Assembly: GCA_021816775.1 (NCBI GenBank)
Contig: JAKAXA010000032.1
Location: 1 to 38,454, forward strand
Origin: Pseudomonadota bacterium
Lineage (GTDB): Bacteria; Pseudomonadota; Gammaproteobacteria; Steroidobacterales; Steroidobacteraceae
Reading direction: 5' to 3'
DNA: 38,454 nt
In this document: positions 8,657 through 15,886 of the stretch, piece after piece
How the letters are laid out: each line of letters begins with the position of its first letter
Numbering within the stretch: the first letter of the stretch is position 1
The notes under the pieces: generated by a model
Databases searched by the model: none
What the model saw: the letters and a program-made list of their open reading frames with translations, nothing else
What the model was told of the DNA's origin: nothing
Position numbers and translations under genes: made by a program

Positions 8657-9345
8657 TACAGCTCGAGCGCGTCAGCAAGCGTTACCCCAACGGGCGCGAA
8701 GCCCTCACCAACGTCAGTTTCTTCGTCGATCGCGGCGAGCTGGTGTTCCTCACGGGCCGCTCGGGCGCCGGCAAGAGCACGCTGCTGAAGCTCATTGCGC
8801 TGCTCGAGCGCCCGACCCGCGGCACCGTGACCGTCAACGGGCGCAGCACCGGGGCGCTGAAGGCGCGGCACATCCCGGCGTTCCGCCGGCACATCGGCGT
8901 GGTCTTCCAGGATCACAAGCTGCTCGCCGACCGCCCGGTGTTCGACAACGTCGCGCTGCCGCTGGTGGTGGCCGGCGCGCCGCTGAAGGAAATAGACAAG
9001 CGGGTGCGCGCGGCGCTCGATCAGGTGGGGCTGCTCGGCAAGGAGCGGCTGCTGCCGATGGAGCTCTCGGTGGGCGAGCAGCAGCGCGTGGGCATTGCAC
9101 GGGCGATCGTCGGCAAGCCGCCGCTGATCGTGGCCGATGAGCCCACGGGCAATCTCGATCCGGATCTGGCGCTGGAGGTGATGAGGTTGTTCAAGCGATT
9201 CAGCGAGGTCGGCGTGACCGTGCTGGTGGCGACGCACGACCTGCACATCGTGCGCGAATTCGGCAGTCGCGAGATCACGCTGACGAGCGGTCAGCTCACC
9301 GGCGGGGCGCCCGACCCGCTGCCGTCCCTCGTGGCGAGCCGCTGA
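8653..9345 (+). CDS. ftsE: Cell division ATP-binding protein FtsE
   Basis: A 230-residue ABC-type ATPase that works with FtsX in the divisome to regulate peptidoglycan hydrolases. Walker A is GRSGAGKST, the Q-loop is VVFQDHKLL, Walker B is LIVADEPTGNLD and the H-loop is VATHD. The ABC signature reads LSVGEQQR rather than the usual LSGGEQQR; the nucleotides ctc-tcg-gtg-ggc are clear. The ATG at 8653 is inside the ftsY stop and preceded by AGGAG. Compared with E. coli FtsE the protein has a short extra C-terminal tail rich in Pro and Ser. Confidence 0.96.
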   Translation: MIQLERVSKRYPNGREALTNVSFFVDRGELVFLTGRSGAGKSTLLKLIALLERPTRGTVTVNGRSTGALKARHIPAFRRHIGVVFQDHKLLADRPVFDNVALPLVVAGAPLKEIDKRVRAALDQVGLLGKERLLPMELSVGEQQRVGIARAIVGKPPLIVADEPTGNLDPDLALEVMRLFKRFSEVGVTVLVATHDLHIVREFGSREITLTSGQLTGGAPDPLPSLVASR

Positions 9346-9353
9346 GGCCGGCC

Positions 9354-10277
9354 ATGGCACTTGGCACACTCACCACGCGGCACACCCAGGCGCTGTTCGG
9401 AGCGCTCGGCCGCCTCGCCCGCGCGCCGCTCGCCACGGCTATGACGCTGCTCGTCATCGGGCTCGCGCTGGTGCTGCCGGCGGCCCTCGGGCTGTTGGTG
9501 CGCAACGCCGAGTCGGCCACGGGCGGATTCGGGCACGCGGTCGACATGTCGGTGTATCTCAAGAGCGGTGTGTCGCTGGCGCGGGCCCGCGAGCTCGCCG
9601 TCGAGGCGCGCGCCGAGCCGGGCGTGGACGCGGTGAGCGTGATCTCCGCCGCCGCAGGGCTGCGTCAGTTCCGCCAGTACTCCGGCTTCGGCGCCGCCCT
9701 CGATGCGCTGAAGAGCAATCCGCTGCCCAACGTGCTGCGCATCGTGCCGCAGCCGCGCGCGAGCGGCCCCGCGGCGCTCGAGGCTCTGCGGCGCACGTTC
9801 GCCAGCTGGCCGGAGGTGGACATGGTGCAGCTCGATGCGCAGTGGGTGTTGCGCTTCAACGCCATTCTCGCGGTGGTCCGCCGCCTCGTGTCGATTGCGG
9901 CGGTGTTGTTCGGCGCCGGAGTGCTCGCCGTGATCGGCAACACCGTCCGCCTGGAGATTCTCAATCGGCGCGACGAGATCGAGGTGACGAAGCTCGTGGG
10001 CGGCTCGAATGCGTTCGTGCGCCGGCCGTTTCTCTACACCGGGACGCTGTATGGGCTCGGTGGCGCGCTGCTCGCCTGGCTGGTGCTCGAGACTGCCGTG
10101 CTCGGTCTGCAGGCCCCGGTGGCGCATCTGGCACGCCTCTACGGCAGCGGCTTCGCCCTGACGGGACTCGCCGGCCGGGAACTGGCCGTGCTGTTCGGCG
10201 GCGGCATGGCGCTCGGGTGGCTCGGGGCGTGGATCTCCGCCCGGCGGCATCTGCGGGACATCGAGCCGCGCGCCTGA
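9354..10277 (+). CDS. ftsX: Cell division protein FtsX
   Basis: A 307-residue inner-membrane partner of FtsE. Membrane helices are visible at about 25-48 (TAMTLLVIGLALVLPAALGLLV), 175-200 (LVSIAAVLFGAGVLAVIGNTV), 230-255 and 275-297, the four-helix plan of FtsX. The region between helices 1 and 2 is the extracytoplasmic domain (VDMSVYLKSGVS...) that contacts hydrolase activators. NRRDEIEVTKLVGG is the conserved cytoplasmic loop. The gene starts 8 bp after ftsE. rpoH does not follow, unlike in E. coli. Confidence 0.95.
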   Translation: MALGTLTTRHTQALFGALGRLARAPLATAMTLLVIGLALVLPAALGLLVRNAESATGGFGHAVDMSVYLKSGVSLARARELAVEARAEPGVDAVSVISAAAGLRQFRQYSGFGAALDALKSNPLPNVLRIVPQPRASGPAALEALRRTFASWPEVDMVQLDAQWVLRFNAILAVVRRLVSIAAVLFGAGVLAVIGNTVRLEILNRRDEIEVTKLVGGSNAFVRRPFLYTGTLYGLGGALLAWLVLETAVLGLQAPVAHLARLYGSGFALTGLAGRELAVLFGGGMALGWLGAWISARRHLRDIEPRA

Positions 10278-10284
10278 TGCGCGC
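10268..10284. terminator. Hairpin between converging ftsX and rpmG
   Basis: GCGCGC, loop CTGAT, GCGCGC, overlapping the ftsX stop and lying 12 bp before the rpmG stop. It could serve both strands as a terminator. No T-run is present, so rho-independent action is doubtful. Confidence 0.35.
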
Positions 10285-10295
10285 AGCGCGGCAAG

Positions 10296-10451
10296 CTACT
10301 TGATCTTGGCTTCCTTGTAGGCGACGTGCTTGCGCGCCACCGGGTCGAACTTGCGCACTTCCAGCTTGTCCGGATGCAGCCGCTTGTTCTTCGTTGTCAC
10401 GTAGAAGTGGCCGGTGCCCGCGGAGGAAAGGAGTTTGATCTTGTCGCGCAT
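10296..10451 (-). CDS. rpmG: 50S ribosomal protein L33
   Basis: 51 residues: [20 protein letters not shown] at the start and [12 protein letters not shown] at the end, which is the L33 pattern. The zinc-binding cysteine pairs found in some L33 paralogues are absent, so this is the zinc-free form typical of most proteobacteria. It lies 16 bp behind rpmB and shares its promoter. Too short for many gene finders, but the sequence match is unambiguous. Confidence 0.97.
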   Translation of the reverse strand: MRDKIKLLSSAGTGHFYVTTKNKRLHPDKLEVRKFDPVARKHVAYKEAKIK

Positions 10452-10467
10452 GGCTGAGCTCCTACCG

Positions 10468-10704
10468 TCAGATCTTCATGCCCTGGGCGCGCAGATCGGC
10501 CACGACCCGATCGATGCCCTTCTTCTCGATGGTGCGCAGGCCGTGCGCGGACACGCGCAGCGACACCCAGCGTCTCTCGGCTTCCAGCCAGAACCGCTGG
10601 GTGTGCAGGTTCGGCAGGAAGCGGCGGCGCTTCTTGTTGTTCGCGTGGGAAACGCGATTTCCGACGGCCGGCCCCTTGCCGGTGATCTCGCAGACGCGCG
10701 ACAT
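10468..10704 (-). CDS. rpmB: 50S ribosomal protein L28
   Basis: 78 residues. [20 protein letters not shown] and [13 protein letters not shown] are the classic L28 N-terminal half, followed by [27 protein letters not shown]. Start is ATG 10704, with AAGG about 9 nt upstream; a TTG two codons earlier is less likely. First gene of the rpmB-rpmG pair. Confidence 0.97.
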   Translation of the reverse strand: MSRVCEITGKGPAVGNRVSHANNKKRRRFLPNLHTQRFWLEAERRWVSLRVSAHGLRTIEKKGIDRVVADLRAQGMKI

Positions 10705-10769
10705 ATGCAACGACCTTAAAAATCAAATACTTGGCGCAGACGGAACTGTCCCGTCCGCAGGAGCCGGCC

Positions 10770-10798
10770 TTTATACCAGCAGTGCGGCGCGGCGGCAA
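10770..10798 (-). promoter_or_regulatory. Promoter of rpmB-rpmG
   Basis: On the minus strand TTGCCG (10793-10798) and TATAAA (10770-10775) are separated by exactly 17 bp, with TGG directly before the -10. This is the best sigma-70-type promoter in the window. The leader to the rpmB ATG would be about 60 nt. Confidence 0.65.
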
Positions 10799-10847
10799 GC
10801 GCCGCCCGGAGCCGCCCGCGGCCCCATCCGCCGGCACCTGCATCTCC

Positions 10848-10878
10848 ATGCCGGGCCGCCGCCGCGGCGGCCCGGCAT
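10848..10878 (-). terminator. Large perfect inverted repeat after the HiPIP gene
   Basis: Two 15-base perfect complementary arms (10848-10862 and 10864-10878) around a single base, so a stem of 13-14 bp can form. It begins 2 bp past the HiPIP stop on the minus strand. The position fits a terminator, though no T-run follows. It would also separate HiPIP from rpmB-rpmG upstream promoter sequence. Confidence 0.55.
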
Positions 10879-10880
10879 GC

Positions 10881-11240
10881 TCAGCTGCGGGCGACGAACG
10901 AGCCGCACCAGCCCTGCGCGTTCACGGCATAGCCCGGGTAGATCGCGCAGCCCGCATAGCCGGCCACCTCGCCCGCTGAGCCCTGGAAGAATTGGCACGC
11001 CGCGCAGCGCTCGCCCGGCTTGTAATTCGGGAATTTTGCCCGGTTCACCGCCTTGGCGCTGGGCTCGTAGCCGAACGATTTCGCCAGGGGATCGGCGTTT
11101 TCGGTCAGGTGCGGCAGCGCGCCCTTTGCCGCACGCGCCGACCGGGGGCGCAGGCCGATGACGGCCACGGAGGCGGCAACGGCGGCGGTTGCGAGAAACG
11201 TGCGGCGGGAGGGATCGTGGCGATCATTGCCTTGAGACAT
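10881..11240 (-). CDS. High-potential iron-sulfur protein (HiPIP), TAT-exported
   Basis: 119 residues. The twin-arginine signal SRRTFLATAA (about 11-20) with a following hydrophobic stretch and an A-R-A-A cleavage area (about 35-38) exports the folded protein to the periplasm. The mature part has four cysteines at 79, 82, 98 and 112 in the HiPIP spacing Cys-x2-Cys-x15-Cys-x13-Cys, ligating one [4Fe-4S] cluster. HiPIPs carry electrons in the periplasm between the bc1 complex and terminal oxidases or reaction centres. Start ATG 11240 has AGAGGT six bases upstream. Single gene ended by a strong hairpin. Confidence 0.93.
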   Translation of the reverse strand: MSQGNDRHDPSRRTFLATAAVAASVAVIGLRPRSARAAKGALPHLTENADPLAKSFGYEPSAKAVNRAKFPNYKPGERCAACQFFQGSAGEVAGYAGCAIYPGYAVNAQGWCGSFVARS

Positions 11241-11694
11241 GTCGAACCTCTGTGAATGTTCTGGGTGTCAACGTTGAAGCGATCGGACGCGGTGATGGCT
11301 CGCGGCGCGGACCCGAGCGCGCTCGGTCGGAGCGCCCGCTCGGCGGCGGCATCGCTCCTGCGATCACGCGCGCGCTCTGAAGGCTTACGCCGATCACGGG
11401 CATTCGCCGGCTCACGGGCAGCTGCCTGCGCCGATGCGCCGGCAAGTCCGCCCCGCAGGTCCGTTGGAATCCAATCAGCAATCCGCACCGCCCTCATGAG
11501 GTTGGCGAAGATAACGGAGTCATGGTGGATTCCCTGATGAAGCCTTCCAAAAAAGGCTGAAGGTGCGACAAATATCAGTTTTGTAGGATGTCGGATCGAG
11601 CGGAACCGCGGCCGCGGCCACGATGCTTCGCCGCTGCGGCGGCGGCTCAGGAGCCCGGCGATTGCAACATCGCCCCGGCGGCGCGCGGCTGGCG
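11241..11694. other. Intergenic stretch between HiPIP and radC
   Basis: No convincing gene. Several overlapping frames are open but have no ribosome site or recognisable product. On the minus strand a TTGACA lies near 11267-11272, 27 bp ahead of the HiPIP start, too close for a standard promoter without overlapping its ribosome site. A small 6-bp hairpin with an A-rich loop occurs at 11541-11558. Confidence 0.4.
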
Positions 11695-12393
11695 CTACAG
11701 CAGTCCGTGTTCGGCGAACGAATAGCAGTGGCTGCCGCCGACGATGACGTGATCCACCACGCGCATGTCCATCAGAGACAGACCGGCTTTGAGGCGGCGC
11801 GTGATCGCTTCGTCGGCGGGGCTCGGCTCGATGCCGCCCGAGGGATGATTGTGCGCCAGGATCAGGGCGCTCGCATTGTGCAGCAGGGCCTGACGCACGA
11901 CTTCGCGGGGATGTACCTGCGCGCAGTCCACGGTGCCGCGGAACAGCTCCTCGAAGGCGATGAGCCGGTGCCGGTTGTCCAGATACAGGCAGCAGAACAC
12001 CTCGTAGGGCCGGTCGCGCAGCTGCGCCTGCAGGAAGCGGAACGCGGCCTGGGGCGTCGTGAGCGGCTGGCCCGAGCGCAGCTCCTCCTGCAGGTGGCGG
12101 CGGGCGAGCTCCACGGCCGCCTGTACGGCTGCATAGCGAGCCGGACCCAGGCCCTTGCGCGTCCAGCGCGAGCGCTCGGCGAGCAGCAGCGCGCGCAGTG
12201 AGCCGAAGTCCGCGAGCAGACCCCGCGCCAGCTCCACCGCCGAGCAGCCTCGGGTGCCCGACCCGATCAGCAGCGCAAGCAGCTCGGCGTCGGAGAGAAC
12301 GCGCGGACCTCGATCGATCAGCTTCTCGCGCGGGCGCTCGGTGCGCGGCCAGTCGCGTATCGCGAGCGTCGGTGTGGCGGGGGTCGGCGGCAT
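11695..12393 (-). CDS. radC: RadC family JAB-domain protein
   Basis: 232 residues. The N-terminal helix-hairpin-helix-like part reads RPREKLIDRGPRVLSDAELLALLIGSGTRG. The C-terminal JAB/MPN domain has a glutamate in FEELFRGT and the metal motif HNHPSGGIEPSPAD (H-x-H ... S ... D). The name implies DNA repair but the true role of RadC is unsettled; related proteins occur on mobile elements. Here its place next to coaBC and near rpmB-rpmG matches the conserved chromosomal position, so this is the housekeeping copy. Start ATG 12393. It is divergent from coaBC. Confidence 0.94.
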   Translation of the reverse strand: MPPTPATPTLAIRDWPRTERPREKLIDRGPRVLSDAELLALLIGSGTRGCSAVELARGLLADFGSLRALLLAERSRWTRKGLGPARYAAVQAAVELARRHLQEELRSGQPLTTPQAAFRFLQAQLRDRPYEVFCCLYLDNRHRLIAFEELFRGTVDCAQVHPREVVRQALLHNASALILAHNHPSGGIEPSPADEAITRRLKAGLSLMDMRVVDHVIVGGSHCYSFAEHGLL

Positions 12394-12537
12394 GAACGGG
12401 CTCCGTTGCTCAGCGGCGCATCGTGCCGTCCGCCCGCGCGATCCAGGAAGGCGGATAATCGTTCGGTTCGTGCACAAATGCACACCGGGGCGCGGCCGGT
12501 TTGCGTCCCCGGGGAGCGGAGCCGGATAATCACGGCC

Positions 12538-13761
12538 ATGCAAGGCAAACGCATCCTGCTTGGCGTCACCGGCGGCATCGCGGCGTACAAGAGCGCCGAG
12601 CTCGTCCGGCGCCTGCGCGAGCGCGGTGCCGAAGTTCAGGTGGTCATGACGGCCGCCGCCCGGGAATTCGTCGGTGCGCTCACCTTCCAGGCCCTCTCGG
12701 GGCGGCCCGTGCGCACCGATCTTTGGGACAGCGCCGCCGAGGCCGCGATGGGTCACATCGAGCTCGCGCGCTGGGCGGAGGCGGTGCTGGTGGCGCCGGC
12801 CACCGCGGACTTCCTCGCCCGTCTGGCCGAAGGACGCGCCGATGATCTGCTCGCGACGCTGTGCCTGGCTACCGCGGCGCCGATCGCGGTCGCGCCCGCC
12901 ATGAATCGCCTGATGTGGGCCAATGCTGCCACTGTCGCCAACGTCGAGCGTCTACGTCAGCGCGGCATACAGGTGCTCGGGCCGGCCCAGGGCGAGCAGG
13001 CCTGCGGCGAGGTGGGCGAGGGCCGGATGCTCGAGCCGCCGGAACTCGCCGACCGCCTTTGCGCCCTGCTGCCGACCGCGGGGCCCCTGAGCGGCCGGCG
13101 GGTGCTCATCACCGCCGGGCCGACGCGCGAGCGCATCGATCCGGTGCGCTTCATCAGCAATCGCAGCTCCGGCAAGATGGGATTCGCCGTGGCACAGGCC
13201 GCGCGCGAGGCCGGCGCGGACGTGGTGTTGGTCAGTGGCCCGGTTGCGCTGCCGACGCCGCCCGGCGTGCGGCGAGTGGACGTGGAGAGCGCCGAGGCGA
13301 TGCTCGCGGCGGTGCAGAGCGAGGTCGAGGCCGCGGACATCTTCATCTCGACGGCGGCAGTGGCCGACTACCGCCCGGCGCACCCGTCCGGGCAGAAGAT
13401 CAAAAAGACCAGCGAGCGGCTGACGCTGGAGATGGAGCGAACCACCGACGTGTTGGCGAGCGTCGCGGCACGAGCGAAGCGTCCGTTCGTCGTCGGCTTC
13501 GCCGCCGAGACCGAGTCCGTCGAGCAGAACGCGCGCGCCAAGCTGCTGAAGAAGAACCTCGACATGATTGCCGCCAACGAGGTTGGCCACACCAAAGGCT
13601 TCGACAGCGAGGACAATCACCTCATCGTGCTGTCGCGCAACGCGCGGCAGGACCTCGGCTCAGGGCCCAAGCTGACCCTGGCGCGCGGGCTCGTGCGGCT
13701 CATCGCCGAATCGTGCACCGCGTCCGGTGAGGCGCGGCCCCGCGGCACGGTGCAGGCTTGA
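12538..13761 (+). CDS. coaBC: Bifunctional phosphopantothenoylcysteine decarboxylase / phosphopantothenate-cysteine ligase
   Basis: 407 residues, catalysing two successive steps of CoA synthesis. The N-terminal CoaC flavoprotein has [19 protein letters not shown], the [10 protein letters not shown] motif (PxMNxxMW) and the active-site cysteine in [12 protein letters not shown]. The C-terminal CoaB ligase has [28 protein letters not shown] and the [13 protein letters not shown] lysine motif. Start ATG 12538 fits the family N-terminus; the frame is open upstream but unsupported. The TGA stop overlaps the TTG start of dut. With coaD it provides two CoA genes within this window. Confidence 0.97.
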   Translation: MQGKRILLGVTGGIAAYKSAELVRRLRERGAEVQVVMTAAAREFVGALTFQALSGRPVRTDLWDSAAEAAMGHIELARWAEAVLVAPATADFLARLAEGRADDLLATLCLATAAPIAVAPAMNRLMWANAATVANVERLRQRGIQVLGPAQGEQACGEVGEGRMLEPPELADRLCALLPTAGPLSGRRVLITAGPTRERIDPVRFISNRSSGKMGFAVAQAAREAGADVVLVSGPVALPTPPGVRRVDVESAEAMLAAVQSEVEAADIFISTAAVADYRPAHPSGQKIKKTSERLTLEMERTTDVLASVAARAKRPFVVGFAAETESVEQNARAKLLKKNLDMIAANEVGHTKGFDSEDNHLIVLSRNARQDLGSGPKLTLARGLVRLIAESCTASGEARPRGTVQA

Positions 13762-14231
13762 GCGTCCCCGAGGCGGCGCGGCCGCTGCGGGTGCGAATTC
13801 TCGACGCGCGCCTCGGCCGGGAGTTCCCGCTGCCGGCTTACGCCACCGCGGGCTCGGCGGGCATGGATCTGCGCGCCTGTGTCGATGCGCCGCTCGCGTT
13901 GCCGCCCGGACGCGCCGAGCTCATCCCGACCGGCATGGCCATTCATCTTCACGATCCGGGGCTCGCGGCCGTGATCCTGCCGCGTTCCGGTCTCGGCCAC
14001 AAACACGGGGTGGTGCTCGGCAATCTCGTCGGACTGATCGATTCGGACTATCAGGGACAGCTGATGGTGTCGTGTTGGAACCGCGGGCAGGAACCGTTCG
14101 TCATCCAGCCGGGTGAGCGCATCGCCCAGCTGGTGGTCGTCCCGGTGGTGCAAGTGGTGCTCGAGGTGGTCGAGACATTCGATGAGAGTGCGCGCGGCGC
14201 GGGCGGCTTCGGCCACTCCGGCCGGCACTGA
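13758..14231 (+). CDS. dut: Deoxyuridine triphosphatase (dUTPase)
   Basis: 157 residues from TTG 13758, whose TG is shared with the coaBC stop (TTGA). An in-frame GTG ten codons on is the other option, close to the E. coli start. dUTPase cleaves dUTP to dUMP, keeping uracil out of DNA and feeding thymidylate synthesis. The five trimeric dUTPase motifs are visible: [33 protein letters not shown] with the catalytic Asp; RIAQLVV; and the C-terminal [10 protein letters not shown] arm. coaBC-dut is a standard gammaproteobacterial pair. Confidence 0.97.
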   Translation: MSVPEAARPLRVRILDARLGREFPLPAYATAGSAGMDLRACVDAPLALPPGRAELIPTGMAIHLHDPGLAAVILPRSGLGHKHGVVLGNLVGLIDSDYQGQLMVSCWNRGQEPFVIQPGERIAQLVVVPVVQVVLEVVETFDESARGAGGFGHSGRH

Positions 14232-14241
14232 GCACGGCCGC

Positions 14242-15819
14242 TCAGGCGGCCAGCATCCACAGGCCGAATTCACTGCGCCCGAGCAGGCTGCGGAACTCAT
14301 CCGGCATGCCCTCGCGCAGCATGGTCTTCAGCAGGCCGTGCACGCCGAGCGAGCCGAGCTCACGCCACATCCGCTCAGGCAGCGGCCCCGCCGCGGCAGC
14401 CTGCATGATCAGCGCCAAGAGGTACAGCACGATCAGGTAGTTGTGCGCGGTCGTCAGATCGAGAGGATAGGAATACACCTTGCAGAAGAGCGTGTTGCGC
14501 AGGATGCGCGCCACGAGCGGCGCCTCACTCGCCTCGAGCGCCGGCAGATCGGCCGGGACCTCACGCGGCAGTTCCCGCAGCACTGCGCGGTTCCAGCCGA
14601 GCAGGCGCGAGAGCATGCCGTGGATGGCCGCGCGCAGCTCGGGCTTCAGGGACGGCAATGCTTCGCTGCGCCACGCGGGCACGTCGATGGTGCTCCCGTC
14701 GGCGAGCGCACCGAGCAGCCGCGCGCCCACGTACAGCCGCCGCCGCAGCGGCAGCTCCTCGGCCGCGAGGCAATCGCACAGACCTTTCTCGATGTCGCGG
14801 AACGGCTGCCACGGGATGGCGAGGTCGGGTGCGAGGCGGTAGGTCTCCGTCGAGCGCGGCTCGGCATGCGCCAGCCGCTCGCGCAGATCCTCGGTGCGCT
14901 CCTCCGGCGGGATGCCGAGTCCGAGCCGGACGCTGCCGCAGATCGGGCTGAGAGCGACCGCGATACCCTCCGGCGTGCGCGCGAACGAGAAGGGAAATAC
15001 GCAACAGGCGCCGAACGGCTGGCGGCCGAGGGTCTGATGAATCAGACATTGAGCGTGCGGCCCGAGGAACCGGCAGGCCTCTTCCGGCGATTTCAGCTGC
15101 AGCGTGCCGTCGGCGCGTACGGGCAGGCGCGTGCCGGCGAGCCGCGGGGCGATCGTCTGCCAGGGCAGGGCGTCGATCAGCAGCTGCGCCTCGCCCGGCA
15201 CACTGATCTCGTAGTCGTGCCGGCAGCAGGCCGCGCTCATGTGGCAGCTGAAGCGGGCCTCGGGCAGCGTGGCGAACGTGACCGGCGGGCGCCAGTAGAG
15301 CCGGAAATAGCCGGCATCGAGCAGAGCACGCGCCGTGGCCGGCTCGGCGCGCCGCATCCACGGATAGTCGGCGAGCGATTGCAGCAACCCCTCGCGCAAG
15401 GACCAGGACAGAATGCGCGGGCACGGGCTGCACCATACGACGCGCGGCTCTCCCGCGACGGCGCGCACGCCGAGGGCGGCGAACAGGCGCCGGTTCTCGC
15501 GCTCCTCGGCGACCTCGAACCAGCCGACCGCCTCGGTCGGGTCCTCGCCGCGTGTGAGTTGCCGCAGCGAAGCGGCGCCGAAGCGCGGCAGGCTCTCGAC
15601 ACCGCGCCGGCTGATCTCCCGATGTGCCGCCGCGAAGCGGCCTACGTCGATCCCGCTGGCCGGACCGATGCCCTCGCCCTGGCGCAGCAGCGCCTCCGGA
15701 GCATGCATCCGGTACAGCGATTCGCCGCCGTCCGGATCACACAGCGTGCGCAGGAACGCCGTGCCCAATGCGCTCAACCGCCGCGCATCGATGCGCGGCT
15801 CGGTGTCGATTCTGCTCAC
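14242..15819 (-). CDS. Large cysteine-cluster (YkgJ/FliB-like) protein
   Basis: 525 residues, much larger than a bare YkgJ domain (about 100-150 aa). In the middle (about 190-310) lie FSCHMSAACCRHDYEISV, CRFLGPHAQCLIH, GACCVFPFSF and SPICGSVRL, the cysteine pattern of the YkgJ / CxxCxxCC metal-cluster family, which includes the flagellin lysine methylase FliB. The flanking 190 N-terminal and 210 C-terminal residues are not recognised; the C-terminus is helical with a hydrophobic NYLIVLYLLALIMQ segment. Neither substrate nor metal can be named. Start ATG 15819. It converges with dut, 10 bp apart, and follows the peptidase gene upstream on the same strand by 67 bp. Confidence 0.75.
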   Translation of the reverse strand: MSRIDTEPRIDARRLSALGTAFLRTLCDPDGGESLYRMHAPEALLRQGEGIGPASGIDVGRFAAAHREISRRGVESLPRFGAASLRQLTRGEDPTEAVGWFEVAEERENRRLFAALGVRAVAGEPRVVWCSPCPRILSWSLREGLLQSLADYPWMRRAEPATARALLDAGYFRLYWRPPVTFATLPEARFSCHMSAACCRHDYEISVPGEAQLLIDALPWQTIAPRLAGTRLPVRADGTLQLKSPEEACRFLGPHAQCLIHQTLGRQPFGACCVFPFSFARTPEGIAVALSPICGSVRLGLGIPPEERTEDLRERLAHAEPRSTETYRLAPDLAIPWQPFRDIEKGLCDCLAAEELPLRRRLYVGARLLGALADGSTIDVPAWRSEALPSLKPELRAAIHGMLSRLLGWNRAVLRELPREVPADLPALEASEAPLVARILRNTLFCKVYSYPLDLTTAHNYLIVLYLLALIMQAAAAGPLPERMWRELGSLGVHGLLKTMLREGMPDEFRSLLGRSEFGLWMLAA

Positions 15820-15886
15820 CGTGCCGCTCCGCGCCGCCGGGGACTGCCCCCCGGACGCCGGGCCGTTGGCCGCGCGCCGATCATCT

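Noticed and set aside
12470-12490. Small inverted repeat GTGCA/TGCAC between radC and coaBC
   Set aside because: Only five base pairs per arm; expected by chance at this GC content.
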